A stretch of DNA of 64,000 bases from Spirodela intermedia (taxonomy: Eukaryota; Streptophyta; Magnoliopsida; Alismatales; Araceae), in assembly GCA_902729315.2 (NCBI GenBank), contig LR746265.1, forward strand, positions 3,700,892 through 3,764,891, given 5' to 3'. Below the pieces are notes generated by a model that did not search any database, was not told the origin of the DNA, and was given only the letters and a program-made list of their open reading frames with translations. Shown piece by piece: positions 46,255 to 58,149 of this stretch (position 1 is its first letter; the number at the start of each line of letters is the position of its first letter). A program made the position numbers and the translations under genes.

Positions 46255-47760
46255 TTATTCTGAAGCAGCCAGGTCATCCCACGCCGTCGAAGGCGGCGGC
46301 TCGGCGCACGTCGCCGAGACGAGCGCGTGCCACGCGGATGGTGCGGGGGCTCTGTCTTGGGACGCCATCTCTTCCAGCCACAACACGGCCTCGTACGCCC
46401 TGCGGGTGGCACAGAGACCGGAGATGAGGCGGCCGTAGATGGCGTCGCCCGGAAAGAAGCCCCTGATCAGCATCCTCTCCAAGACCCGGCTCGCCTCCAC
46501 GTACTTACGTTCGCAGCAGAAGCCGTTCACCAGGATTTCGAAGGTCTCCTTGCCGGCGGGGCAGCCCCCACGAGAATCCATTGCCCGCAGGTAGCCGGCG
46601 GCCATCTCCGACTTCCCGGTCTCGCAGAGGCCCTGCATCAACAGATTGTAGGTCCTCGTGGAGGGGGCGCAGCCCCTCTCCGGCATCTCCGCCTCCACCG
46701 CCGCCGCCGCTTCCTCCACCCTCCCCGCTCGGCAAAGTGCGGATATCTTCGCGTCGTACGCGGAAGCCTGCGGCCTGAACCCTCTGTGCAGCATTTCGTC
46801 GAACAGCCGTTCCGCGTCTGCAATATTTCCTTCCGAGTATAGATCGATGAGGATGGCGCTGTAGCTGGCCAGACTTCGGACCCCTCCACCCACCAACGCT
46901 CCGTTAATGACGTTCTTCGTGTCCTCTAAACTTCCACCAATTGCGCCGAGATCGCAGCCCTGGAAGCTCCTCCGGCTCCTCGGAGATCTCAGGCCCTTCT
47001 TCAGGACCTTACAGAGAATTTCCTCGGCCTCTCGGATGCGGCCCTCTGCGCACAGCGCTTCCAGCAGACTCCGGTAGACGACCACGTCGGCGTCACAGCC
47101 TTTCTGCGAGATCCGCCACAGCATGGAGTAGAGAAGGTGAGTGGCGTCATCCAATCTCCCATCATCGCAGAGCCCTTTCATTAGGATCCTGTACGTCTCT
47201 CTGTCTGGGTAATAGCAGAGCTCCGTGATCTCGCCGAAGATCTCCAGAGCCAGATCAGAGCGATTCTTCCTGCACAGGGCGCCGATGAGCAAGTTCAACG
47301 ACCTGACCTGCACCTTCACACCCCGCCTCCTACTGCCGTCCACGAATACCCGAAGGGCCTCCTTTAAATCCCCTTCTGCGATCAGGATCTGCAGAGTGGC
47401 GTGGAAGGACTCTGTCGAGGAAACGCAGTTGAATTGAGGGATCTGGCGGAAGAGGAAGATGGCGTCCTCAACCCGACCCAGCCGGGCATAAGTGCGGATG
47501 ATTCCGGCGAAGACGGAGTCGCTACACTCGCAGGGTTCCTGCTTCATCCGCTCGATCACGCCTTTCATCTCCGCGACGCGGCCAGCCGAGCCAAGGACGT
47601 CGATGATGGTGGCGTAGGCGGGGCCGTTGTGGCGGTATGAAGGGTATCTGGAGCGGGCGGCATCGAATATCTGGAGGGCGGCCAGCGGGTTCTTCTGTTG
47701 TCTGATCAGCTGGCAAAGCTGTGTAGGAGTTAGAAGCCTCGGCCACCTGACGACTCCCAT
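46255..47760 (-). CDS. EMB3101: P-class PPR protein, EMB3101 (At1g05600)-like
   Basis: Pentatricopeptide repeat RNA-binding protein, 501 residues, intronless. From residue 1 it closely follows what I recall of Arabidopsis At1g05600 (EMB3101): a start with VRWPRLLTPTQLCQLIRQQKNPL, then YATIIDVLGSAGRVAEMKGVIERMK, TYRILMKGLCDDGRLDDATHLL and MLWRISQKG. About ten PPR motifs of the 35-residue P type are visible, without E or DYW domains. A role in organelle RNA processing is inferred from the family. No strong transit peptide is visible, so localisation is open. The 46.3-47.0 kb part has higher GC than its surroundings. The gene is head to head with another PPR gene, 402 bp away. Confidence 0.9.
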   Translation of the reverse strand: MGVVRWPRLLTPTQLCQLIRQQKNPLAALQIFDAARSRYPSYRHNGPAYATIIDVLGSAGRVAEMKGVIERMKQEPCECSDSVFAGIIRTYARLGRVEDAIFLFRQIPQFNCVSSTESFHATLQILIAEGDLKEALRVFVDGSRRRGVKVQVRSLNLLIGALCRKNRSDLALEIFGEITELCYYPDRETYRILMKGLCDDGRLDDATHLLYSMLWRISQKGCDADVVVYRSLLEALCAEGRIREAEEILCKVLKKGLRSPRSRRSFQGCDLGAIGGSLEDTKNVINGALVGGGVRSLASYSAILIDLYSEGNIADAERLFDEMLHRGFRPQASAYDAKISALCRAGRVEEAAAAVEAEMPERGCAPSTRTYNLLMQGLCETGKSEMAAGYLRAMDSRGGCPAGKETFEILVNGFCCERKYVEASRVLERMLIRGFFPGDAIYGRLISGLCATRRAYEAVLWLEEMASQDRAPAPSAWHALVSATCAEPPPSTAWDDLAASE

Positions 47761-47770
47761 CCCCCGGTTT

Positions 47771-48070
<300 letters not shown>

Positions 48071-48162
48071 GTTATAGGAGAGAGAGAGAGAGAGAGCGAG
48101 AGCGAGGAATCACTCACGGTGAGAATTAGGGATAGAAAGAGAGGTCTCCAGAGCCCGCGCGA

Positions 48163-49776
48163 ATGCGAAGCCGTGCTCTGTTTCTCTACAGCCGTCGGGT
48201 ACTCCTCCACTTCGCCGCGTTTACCACCAGATCCTCGAGCTCTCCTCGTAATCCCCCGGAGCAACTCACCGCCGGCGGCGGCAGCCCATTGTCTGCCCTA
48301 CTTCAGCCACCATGCGGCTTAAAACCCGACGAGTACACCCTTTCCAAAGCTCTCAAGGCGGCCGCGGAGGCTTTCGGATCCCCAGACTGCGGGAGGAGAG
48401 TGGTGCACGGCTTCGTCATCAAGCTTGGCTTCCAACGATTCACCATTCTGATGACGGCGCTGGTTGGCCTCGTGATCAGGAACAGCGGCGATCTTCGGGA
48501 GGCCGGGGCGCTGTTTGACGAATTGACGGAGAGAGATGTCGTCGCATGGACTTCATTGATCGTCGGCTATGCTCAGCGGGGGCACTACCAGGAATCGTTG
48601 GACTTGTTCAGGAGGATGGTCTCTGAGAAATCTGCCCCCAATTCCTATTCCTACTCCGGAGCTCTGAGTGCCTGCTCCGGTCTTCGACTCCTCTCGTGCG
48701 GCCGAGAAATCCATGCGCGTTTGCTCAAGGTGAGTTCCCATGAAGGCATTGAACCCGTGCTCCAGAACAATCTGCTCCACTTGTACTCGAGATGTCAAGA
48801 TCTGAGCAGCTCGAAGAAGCTCTTCGACGCAATGCCCGACAGGGACATCATATCCTGGAACGAGATGATCTCCTGCTACCTAGAGTGCGGACTCGGGGAA
48901 GATTCCCTGAATCTCTTCGCTCGCATGATCTCCTGCGGCCTCGGACCGGATCGCTTCACCTATGCCACATGTGTAGACGCCTGCGGTTATATCGCTTCTC
49001 TCCGGCAGGGAATTCAAGTCCACACAAGGATCGTCAAGGATGGAATCCACTCGGATTTAGTCGTCGGCAACGCCCTAGTGGACATGTACGCAAGATGCGG
49101 CAGCGTTGGCGCTGCCAAGGTCGTCTTCGACACATTATCTTCGAGAGATGCAGTTCTTTGGTCGACTATGATTGCCGGATATGCAAAGGGGGGCTTTGTG
49201 ACGGAGGCAACGACGACGTTTGAGCAAATGCTGGCGATGAAGATCAAGCCCGACGAGATCACCTTCCTCGCGGTTCTATCAGCCTGCAGCCACGGCGGCC
49301 TGGTTAGCAGAGGCTGGCATTACTTCCGATCAATGAAGGAACACCATGGCGTCTCTGCAAATTTGGAGCACTATAGCTGTGTGGTTGATCTTCTGTGCAG
49401 GAGTGGTCATCTGGATGAAGCTTTATTTCTCATGAAGGAAATATTGCCGAACCCGAGTGTTTCTATGTGGACGACCTTCCTCAATTCATGCAGGATCCAC
49501 GGAAACGTTGGGTTTGCGCATGCTGCTTGCGACTTGGTCGCGAGGGATGGGCAGATTCATGGCAATCTAGTGGCACTGTCAAATGTACTTGCTGCGCAGA
49601 GCCACTGGAATGAGACTGGAGGGATTAGGAGGAGGATGAAGGAGGAGAATGTGAAGAAAGAGCCAGGGTGCAGCTGGGTGGAGACTCGAGACGGATTCCA
49701 TGTCTTCTTTGCAGGGTGTAGATCTCATCCAAAGATGCATGAGATCTTGCAGGCTCTGCATGGATTGAACTTTTAA
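48163..49776 (+). CDS. PLS-class PPR protein with E-type C-terminus
   Basis: Intronless, 537 residues. The N-terminus (MRSRALFLYSRRVLLHFAAF, rich in Arg, Ser and hydrophobic residues) looks like a mitochondrial or plastid targeting peptide. Repeats alternate in length as in PLS proteins, with canonical phrases VVAWTSLIVGYAQRGHYQESL, NALVDMYARCGSVGAAKVVFD and PDEITFLAVLSACSHGGLV. The C-terminus has E/E+-like motifs (MWTTFLNSCRIHGNV, KKEPGCSWVETRDGFHVFFAG) but no DYW deaminase domain. E-type PPR proteins usually specify C-to-U editing sites in organelle RNA, with a DYW domain supplied in trans; the site is unknown. Possible polyadenylation signal 49850-49855. Confidence 0.9.
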   Translation: MRSRALFLYSRRVLLHFAAFTTRSSSSPRNPPEQLTAGGGSPLSALLQPPCGLKPDEYTLSKALKAAAEAFGSPDCGRRVVHGFVIKLGFQRFTILMTALVGLVIRNSGDLREAGALFDELTERDVVAWTSLIVGYAQRGHYQESLDLFRRMVSEKSAPNSYSYSGALSACSGLRLLSCGREIHARLLKVSSHEGIEPVLQNNLLHLYSRCQDLSSSKKLFDAMPDRDIISWNEMISCYLECGLGEDSLNLFARMISCGLGPDRFTYATCVDACGYIASLRQGIQVHTRIVKDGIHSDLVVGNALVDMYARCGSVGAAKVVFDTLSSRDAVLWSTMIAGYAKGGFVTEATTTFEQMLAMKIKPDEITFLAVLSACSHGGLVSRGWHYFRSMKEHHGVSANLEHYSCVVDLLCRSGHLDEALFLMKEILPNPSVSMWTTFLNSCRIHGNVGFAHAACDLVARDGQIHGNLVALSNVLAAQSHWNETGGIRRRMKEENVKKEPGCSWVETRDGFHVFFAGCRSHPKMHEILQALHGLNF

Positions 49777-52269
49777 GTTAGAGAAGCCTAGAAGAGCTCA
49801 ACCATCTCATCGTTTCTCAGAGTCTGCATTACAAAGAAAGCTTGATACTAATAAAATTGTGTACAGAGTTGCATTGTATACGATTAAATCCCTATAAGAA
49901 GGTCATCTCGTTTTATGCTGAAAGGCCTCCTCAATAGTGGACAGATGACGCTAACAAAATTGCCTCCTACCCAACACTGCAAGAGTGAGCAAATTCTTTC
50001 ACATCTCTTATTCATGATGTAATAATATCTTACAAATGTCGGTCAGAATTCATATCTATTTATCATGAATCTTATTTACAAGGAAAAAATTTATTTGCTT
50101 ATGCAAGGTCGAGAATCTCTCTAGTTTACTCGATCATATTTTCCCTCTTTGAAAGTGAAAGGTGTAGGTGGGTTTTTAAAAAAATTAACAGTGACTTCCT
50201 ATGTTTTTAAACACCTTAAGCCTACATTGGGGAAGAAGATTAAGCATCTCATTATTCTAATCTTTCTTGTCTTCCTCATTGAATTTTCTCAAGTTTTTTA
50301 GGCGTTTGTAAATGATGCATATGAATCAAGAGGAGACAACAATGCTTGAGCTACTTTAATATTGAGCCCCTCAAATGCCTTGTGTTACACCCCAAATCCT
50401 GTGCGGGCATTGGGACACTCGTTCCCCATCTAGTCTTTTCTTTTATTCATACGAGCTAAGAGGTTCTCCATCAGTAGGCTCTACTGCTAGTCATCCCCCT
50501 CTATATATATTGCAAGGGTCCCTCCTAATTGTTACACCTTTCTAGTTGAGTAGTTGTTGGGCGACACTTTGAGCGTCCTACCATCTATTGCGGCTGCCTC
50601 GAGTGTTGGGCCACCTATTGTGTCTATGGACTTGCCCAGATCTGCATTCATGCTATCACATAGGAACATCTCTATGGTTGCTTTTGACAAGTATGTCGGC
50701 CCCTCCATACAATATTTGCTTAGCATTGGGCATATCCATCCCTAGCCAGCCAATCATGACCAAGAGGTTAACGGTGAGTAAAAAGGTCAACCTGATAACT
50801 CCAAAGGTGATGAATACATGGGGTATGGGTCCCTCTATATAGACATGGCCCTTAGAATGATTAAATCCCACATCTAGTGTGAGATTGATTATCTAATCAT
50901 TGAATGATGCTATGCTAGTGATGTCATTTATCTCCCTTGCCTTCTGCCTCCATACCATGCCTCCTTTCTACACCTTCATAGACTCGCTGTGGAAACTCTA
51001 GGAGTTATCTAGTGCACTAGAGACCTTGATTCCTAAATATCAGTTTTACTTTTATTTTTACTATTTTCATCAAGTTCAACTGAGCAAGCTTCGTCTTTTT
51101 GGACTTTAACTATGGATCTTTACGATCTAAATTCATATAAATCTTTGTTTTGGTATTTTTGTTATTAGCAAAACTCCATCCATTAGCATCATCCCTGATA
51201 GAGGAGCTTCTGCCAGCCATCTAATCTCTCTTTGATTCCTATTTTTTCTTATTAGGCCGATGTCCCAACAGCCCACGTCTCTCTCTCTCTTCTTTTAGAC
51301 AAATATCAACTTGGTCAACACTAATTATTTTAAATTATTTTCTTCGGTTTTATTTACTGAAAAATAAAAATATGTAAAATCGAATTTTAGTATTTTTAAA
51401 AAAATTATACACCTATAAGAATATATATATACATATCTCTGAAAATATTAAATTAGTCTCTACTATTCAACTATTTTTATGATTATTATTTTAGATCTTG
51501 TATCAATTTTTAAATAATCAAATTGACATGGTTTTATCATTATTTCATATGGATTGACCTATTTTCACCATTTGATTACAAATTATATTTAAAAGTAAAA
51601 TCAGGTTATAAATTTTAAATTTCACACATTTTATAGTAACGACTAAAGTGTGTATCAACTACTTAGTTCATCTTAGAGTGAGAGGTAAGCTAGCTAAATT
51701 TAGAATTAGATCGAAGATATAGGTAGATCAAAATTTTAGATTTAGAGGCCAAGCTTTGATTAGGGTGATACACGGTTCAACACTATGCATGATCTCGTGA
51801 GAAGATTAGGTGAAACTTCTTGATTCTCCTAATCGGAAATTCTGGCATCATTCTTGACCTCAAGTTTTTTATTTGAATGCAAGCGGGTGTCTTTCTCCAC
51901 TATAACAAAGTATTACTTAGAGGAGGTGAACCCTCCTATTTCGCTATAAGGGTGGGAAGTGGATGGTTAAGTCTCCATATAATCTTGACCTCATGACTCA
52001 AAAAAATATAGGTGTGGAGAAGAAACATACTAGGTGATGTTGTGGGAGATTAATGACGAAATCAATGGACAATGTACAATAGTGATGGTGGGAGAACATT
52101 CAAAGTAGCTCTCCTTAAACAATCCATCTTCTAGAAGAGTTTTATGAAATTATGTGACATACACTTCTAACATAACTATCACCTTAGGGTGAGGTTGGTC
52201 ACGTCATAAATATGGTCTCTTAAGGGAGTGCCCACCAATGTGGGTGTCATACAAGATGTCCTTGATGCA
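49777..52269. other. AT-rich intergenic region with unassigned relics
   Basis: After the PPR 3' UTR no intact gene is found. A TGTTACACCCC motif at 50383 resembles the start of some plant gypsy LTRs, and a TATA-like run lies at about 50504, but no paired LTR was found. Around 50530-50870 the minus strand has overlapping, GC-richer open frames without a recognisable family. The rest is AT-rich and featureless. Confidence 0.4.
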
Positions 52270-52800
52270 TTTTGAGAGTTGAAGCGACTAGATGCCATAA
52301 TTAAAGCATACTATATCAAACCATCCATTAGGGCTTTAGATCCCAGTTCTTTTCCATTGAAGTACAACTACAAATGATAGATTCATGCTTTGTATGGATT
52401 ATAAAGAGTTCAAATAGATCACAATTTGGAACAAATATCATGTTTCAAATGTAGATGAGCTCTTCAACAAGCTTGTTAAGGCTTAGATCTTATTTTAGTT
52501 GTATCTCAAGAATATTTATTACTAAGTACATCACTCTATGAATTCTTTGATATCATGATGATGTATTTTAAACTTAAGAATGTTCTAATCACATTTTACA
52601 TCTTAATAAATTAAATTTAAGGTATTAATTAGATCATTTTGTGAGTCTTTTTATATCACATTTTCACATATCATCACAATCTAGAGGAGCACAACATATA
52701 TTTACACAAGGTGCTCAAAATATGAGCAAAATTTATTGTTACTCAATTTAACGAAATATAAATTTTCTATAAAGGAGATTGAGTTCTTATTGATGGGGTG
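52270..52800 (+). mobile_element. Decayed Ty3/gypsy reverse transcriptase fragment
   Basis: Three-frame reading recovers a broken gypsy RT: an ELKRLDAIIKAYYIKPSI-like stretch before 52330, then FMLCMDYKEF and WNKYHVSNVDELFNKLVKA (the family's cVDYRaLNk ... NkYPvsrvDELFDkL region) at about 52380-52490, and KEIEFL near 52785 where the family has 'K..EFLG'. Several in-frame stops and frame changes make it a pseudogene. No LTR pair could be assigned. Confidence 0.7.
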
Positions 52801-55157
52801 CTTGAATTGAATAATGCCACTCCTCAAGATGATGCCATATAGTCTAGTTAAGATCAAGATCAACTTCAAGTGGGGTCTCCATCAGTAATAAGAAATCAAC
52901 TCCCAAGAAAGTTAGTTAGGTTTATGGTCAACCCTAATCTACACCTTTGTATGCGATAAGTCAACTGGAGGCTACCTACATTGATAGAACCGAAGTGAAA
53001 CCTTGGGTTGATATCCCATGGATCCATAGAGATCAACAAGAAAGTGCATCCCATATTGTGGGCTCAAGAAGAAGAAGAGGAAGAAGAGGCAATGAAAGAA
53101 GACCCCATGGAGGAAAGCCCAATGGAAGAGGGCCCATCTTTTCATAGGCCCATAAGAGAGAGTTGAGGCATGCCCCTCTCCAAGAGACGCCACCTCTTTA
53201 AGATGTGCCTCTAACCACCTCAACTATTTCTCCTCTCTTTCCTATTTAATGGATCTCTTTCACTCCTCTAGAAATGATAGATGGAATACCATCTAAAGAC
53301 AATGCTTAGAATAATTCGGAACTTACCTCTCATCTATTTCCCCTTTTTCTTCTTCCGCCGGAATCCCCTTTCCCGTTTGTTCCCTCTATCTCTATCCTTA
53401 TTTTCTCTTTCTCTCTCTCTCTTTCCTCCCACCGACACCACCATTCCGCCTCCTCGCCGTCTGCCTTGCTGCCACCATTCCACCTCCTCGCTAACTACCT
53501 CGTCGCCAACCCACCTTCTTTTTTCATCTGTCATTGCCGCCGTTCTGCTTCCTCGCCGTCCGCCCCGTCGTCATCATTCCCTCTTCCAACTGTCCTCTCG
53601 TCGCGAAACCCTATTCCTTTCTCTCTCCCATTGTCGCCGCCGTCTGACTTTTAGCCACCCACCCTAATCAAGCCTCTTCTCTCTCTCTCCTGCTGATGCT
53701 CTAATTTCACTCCCCTTTTTTTTCTCCTTCTACCCATTTGGTTAATATTAAATTATTCACCCCCGGTTCTTGTCACCAAGAGAGCCCCTTTTTTTATTTC
53801 TCCTACAGTCACCACGAATCCCTCATTTTCTCTCTTTCTCTCGCCGATGCCCCTCATTTTGTCCTTTTTTTCCTCCCCATTCTATTCTTCTTATTTATTA
53901 TTTTTCTCTATTCATCATTCTTCTCAAAAGCGTGAAACTTCTAAGGAGTATCAAACCAACTACTCCAAGAATTATCAAGAGTTTTTAATTCTAATAAAGT
54001 ACTTTTACTACTAAATTATTGTGGTGATTGATCAAATTTTATAACTCTCTTATTTTAGAAGTGAGTACTCATAAGATAACTACTAAACCCTAAAGACTTA
54101 AGACCCCACTTTGAAAGTCTTAAAGCCTCTTCTTTACAAACCCTAATTTGATGTACGTCAATTCAAAGAAATAATATGATTTCCTAAATTAGTTTAGCAT
54201 CATGTATCCTTAATATGCTTGATAAATTATTATTAAAAATTTATTTGTATGACTCATAAATAGTAATGTCATTCATGAAATTTTCTAAAAAAGACTAATG
54301 GTAGAGGTAGATTAAAAGATGTCACAAAGTATTTGACAACATACAGAGGGCTATCACTAATGAGCATATCCTTCTATTATAATTTTTTTTAAGTCTTTTG
54401 ATGTCCAAAAGACTCTTTAGATGTGTCCATCAAGTGTGCATGTACAAATGATAGTTATTTTTGAAAGTTAAAAGTTTAATTAGATGGAACAACAATACTC
54501 TATCTAGGCGAATGCATTAACATTAGTCATCCATTATTTAAATATGATAGCATTACCATCCTAGTAATATATTTGATGTATACACATAGAATATCAAAAA
54601 AAGTTATTTTAACTTGCATAAGAAATGTACGTTTAATTTTACCAAATAGTAAGATTTTCTTGTTAAGTATGACTTTATGTTTCCATATAAGTTGAGGCAA
54701 CCTAATGTGGTAGCAAATGTTTTGAATCATAAATAGACACAAGTGCTAGTGATAATACCCTTAATGATGCTAATAATCCATTGAATGAGATCCAAACAAC
54801 ATATACAACATATGTGATGACTACATGAGTGATACATAAAGACAAAAGATATGATATTTACATGTAGGTCACTTAAATAATAACACATGTTGATGTTTCT
54901 GTCTACTAATTATTTCTCATCAAACATATAGTCAAATATCAAGCCTACATTAGTTATGACTGATTGGTTTTCAGGGTAAAACAAAACATATGAAAATGAC
55001 AAAAATACGTAAGAGTCTCTCTCAACATTACAATGGCCATAAGATTGTTTTATGGTTTCGTGTTGAGAGGCCTCCCTTGTAAGTTTCACATAGGCAAAGT
55101 GAAACATCAGGAGAAGGGGGGAAATGAATTGGGTTTCTATGATTTTATACAATGATT
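52801..55157. other. AT-rich region with C/T-rich low-complexity block
   Basis: No gene is seen. A strongly C/T-rich block at about 53330-53900 gives open frames that are compositional artefacts (Ser/Leu/Pro-rich). It could be the leader or LTR of the gypsy relic upstream, but no repeat partner was found. The remainder is AT-rich. Confidence 0.45.
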
Positions 55158-55275
55158 AGATGTGCTGATATAGGTTCTCTTAGAGTCCTCTTTTTTTCAG
55201 TGTAGGTTCACTCAAAGTTCTCTCCCTTTTGATACAAGTTCTCTCACAATTCTCTCTTTATCAATAAGGAGACCA
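55158..55275. repeat. Direct repeat copy 1 (GTTCTCTC motif)
   Basis: Starts GATGTGCTGATATAGGTTCT and contains three to four related units of the form ATAAGTTCTCTCACAATTCT. A similar block starts at 56001. Confidence 0.7.
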
Positions 55276-56000
55276 TGACTTTTTATATTATTTGTCTCCT
55301 CACTTACCTACTTTTAGTCTAGGATGATCATTTATATCAAAGTTTACTATTTCTATTTATAAATATATTAATTTTCACAAGATCAGCAACTCAATCGTAT
55401 CAATTATGTCTCATCAAAGACTTTACCTTTCAATAGCACAACTAAGCTATCAACACCACATGCTTTAGCTCAAACTCTTCTCCTCTCACTATCCATGTAC
55501 CTTAGGACATGATGGAGAGTATCAGCTTTTGAGATGAATATTTTTTAAAATCACTAGTGTTGAATGAATAGTTGATGTATCATTTTATTCTCTATTGAGG
55601 CTTGTGATGGCCTAACCTTAATAGAGAGATAAATCTTTATTGAAGCATAGATATATGTTGAAGAGCTAACTTCACTTTACAAAAAAATTCTTTTTATCTT
55701 CAACATTCTCCAATCATTTCTTGCCTATTAAAAAATACTTACGTGAGTACAAAAAAAATCTCGTTGACTAAAATACATGTCAATAATATTTGTCTATTTA
55801 ATACTTTGAAACTCATTATTCTCACATTTGTTAAGTATGAAAGTTGAACTACATAATCATTTCTTATCAATAAATATTTTTGTTATTGAGGTCGAGTCCA
55901 AATAAATTCATTTAATCCACCATTTTCTCCAAATAATATGTAGATGTGTCATTCAATTTCTATGACTTTCAACATATTCTCATTTTTTTGCCTATCAATA

Positions 56001-56145
56001 GATGTGTTGATATAGGTTCTCTCATGACCCTCTCTTTCTCAATATAGTTTCATTCAAGATTCTCTCTCTTCTTATATAAGTTCTCTTACTTTTGATGTGA
56101 GTTCTCTCACAATTCTCTCTTCACCACTAAGGACATCAAAATTTT
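56001..56145. repeat. Direct repeat copy 2 (GTTCTCTC motif)
   Basis: Starts GATGTGTTGATATAGGTTCT, nearly the same as 55158 onwards, and ends in AGTTCTCTCACAATTCTCTC like copy 1. It has one more internal unit. The copies are about 840 bp apart in the same orientation. Confidence 0.7.
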
Positions 56146-58149
56146 ATTATAACCTTCTTCCATTCTTCATGAGATAATGACTTAGTGATATTTGATGACA
56201 TAATTATGGAATTTAGAGAAGTGAGAATATCTTATAAGAGGTAGATAGGTGTTTAAAGGAGATAAATTGAAAAATAAAATACTTGACGTAACTTAGTCAT
56301 TGTATAGTAAATTATGTAAATTTAAAATTTATAAAACTAGAAAATACTAATTTCTAGATATTTAGAAGTATTCTTGAATAAATATTTTAATTATAATTAA
56401 ATAAAAGTTTTAAAAATAGTGAAAATTTTCTAGGTCGATCACAGAAATGTAATATAATATCAAATTATTTTTTAGATTATTTTTAAAGAATATGATTTTT
56501 TATGCATTTTAGATTAAGAAATAAAAATAAAATATATTTAAATTTCATAAAAAATAGAAAAAGGGTGCGGATGTCAAGATAATGTCAACACCTGATGAAT
56601 GTAAATTAGACAAAAATAGAGTTCTACCTAGTGATTCTTACGTAAGTAATTACATACGATTTAATTGATCAAATTAAGATGTGTAAAAGCCAGAAGAATC
56701 GTAATTGAATAAAGAATAACTTAGTAAATTTAAATCACATAAACTATTATTAAATGAAGAAAAAATTAAATTAAAAATAGAAAAATAGAGTTCCTACATC
56801 GTGTTGGCAATGTATCAGAATCTTAAGTATTTGAGAGAATTGTCATGTAGTAGCCACGACCTCGAAGACTCTCCTTAGATAAGGATGACGTGGACAATCT
56901 TTAGATTTTCATACGAAATCTAGAGATCGATAAAATAAGTTGTTGAATTGTAAAACAACGACTTTACAATTCTCAAGCGGCTATCACTCGACAAAGAGGA
57001 GTTGGATGGAGGTGAGGCGCATGTTAGGGAGTTTCATCCTCAAGTCCATGTAACAAGAGGAGGCTCTTCATCGCATTTGATACGCTCTCAGGAGATAGCG
57101 ACTTATCACCTAGTAGATCATCCTCTTCTTAACGACGGTTTGCTCATCGATCAATCGGAGATAATTTACCATATGGATTCATGATACTTTTATCATGAAT
57201 TGTTTAACAATTTTAATAACAATGTTCTGTGAATTGCATTGACAAAAATTTTGCCGATGATTCAATGATTATATCAGCTTAATTTTTCACAAGTGATCTG
57301 TAGGAAAGTTGTGATAATCAGATAAAAATACGAATTTTAGCTCTAAGAGGATTTGAACTCGTGTCGGTCACTCGCTTGTATGAGAGAGATTGAAATAAAT
57401 ACTTTGATACTCTTATAAAGTGACGTCATCATGGTATATCTCTGTTATAATTAAGCGATAATTTACGTATTAAAATCTTCAAAGTCTTTCCGAGGAAGAT
57501 GTGACACTTGTTTAGTCTCACATCGGTTTTACGTCGAAGTTTTGAGCAAATATATAATAATATCACATTTTCAAGTAATGAGTCAATTTCTTCTGCATGT
57601 ATGACCACTCCTTGCCCCACAGTCAGTTGACCACCAATGACGTGGAAGGAGAGTGGCGTGCACGTGCTCATATTGGTCCATAGCCCTCGAACCCTTACTC
57701 ATGACTCTACCCTGACTGTACTTTCAACCCATTTGCGGGCCTGACTGGCCGATAGAGTCTTCCCTTTTTCTATTTTTTTATTTTCTTTCTTTTTTATTTA
57801 ATTAAAAAATATGATTATAAAAATCATATAAAATCATATAATTAGCCAAAAATCACATTAACCAACTAAGAATCACTTTTCACAAATTAACACAAATATA
57901 AATCTATTTATCTTAAGTTAAGGCTAAAGTTATATTATTTATTAATTATTAACTCATGATATTGAAGACTTATCAATAATTAATATTTCTAAAACATTTT
58001 CTCTTCAATTTGCTTAGAGTTATATGTAAGTCTTTTTTATTTTCTTCTAATAATGGAGGTATAAATGAAGAGATAGAAATATTAACGAACAAAAATGTGA
58101 TAACTAGTTAAGTTACCATAAGAAAAAAAATCAAATGGAGATAAGTGAA
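56146..58149. other. AT-rich region without supported gene
   Basis: Very AT-rich with one GC-richer island at about 56960-57190 that holds a 60-codon open frame (57002-57184) of unknown nature. At 57340-57370 there is a short tRNA-3'-half-like phrase, which is not a tRNA gene. Nothing else is supported. Confidence 0.4.

Noticed and set aside
46327-47640. Plus-strand frames opposite the P-class PPR gene
   Set aside because: Antisense shadows of a GC-rich intronless gene; translation is Arg/Gly/Ala-rich and repetitive.
53281-53988. Ser/Leu/Pro-rich plus-strand frames
   Set aside because: Arise from a C/T-rich low-complexity block; no domain and no splice context.
57340-57370. tRNA-like phrase (GATTTGAACTCGTG)
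   Set aside because: Only resembles the T-arm region of an antisense tRNA; no acceptor stem or anticodon arm can be formed around it.
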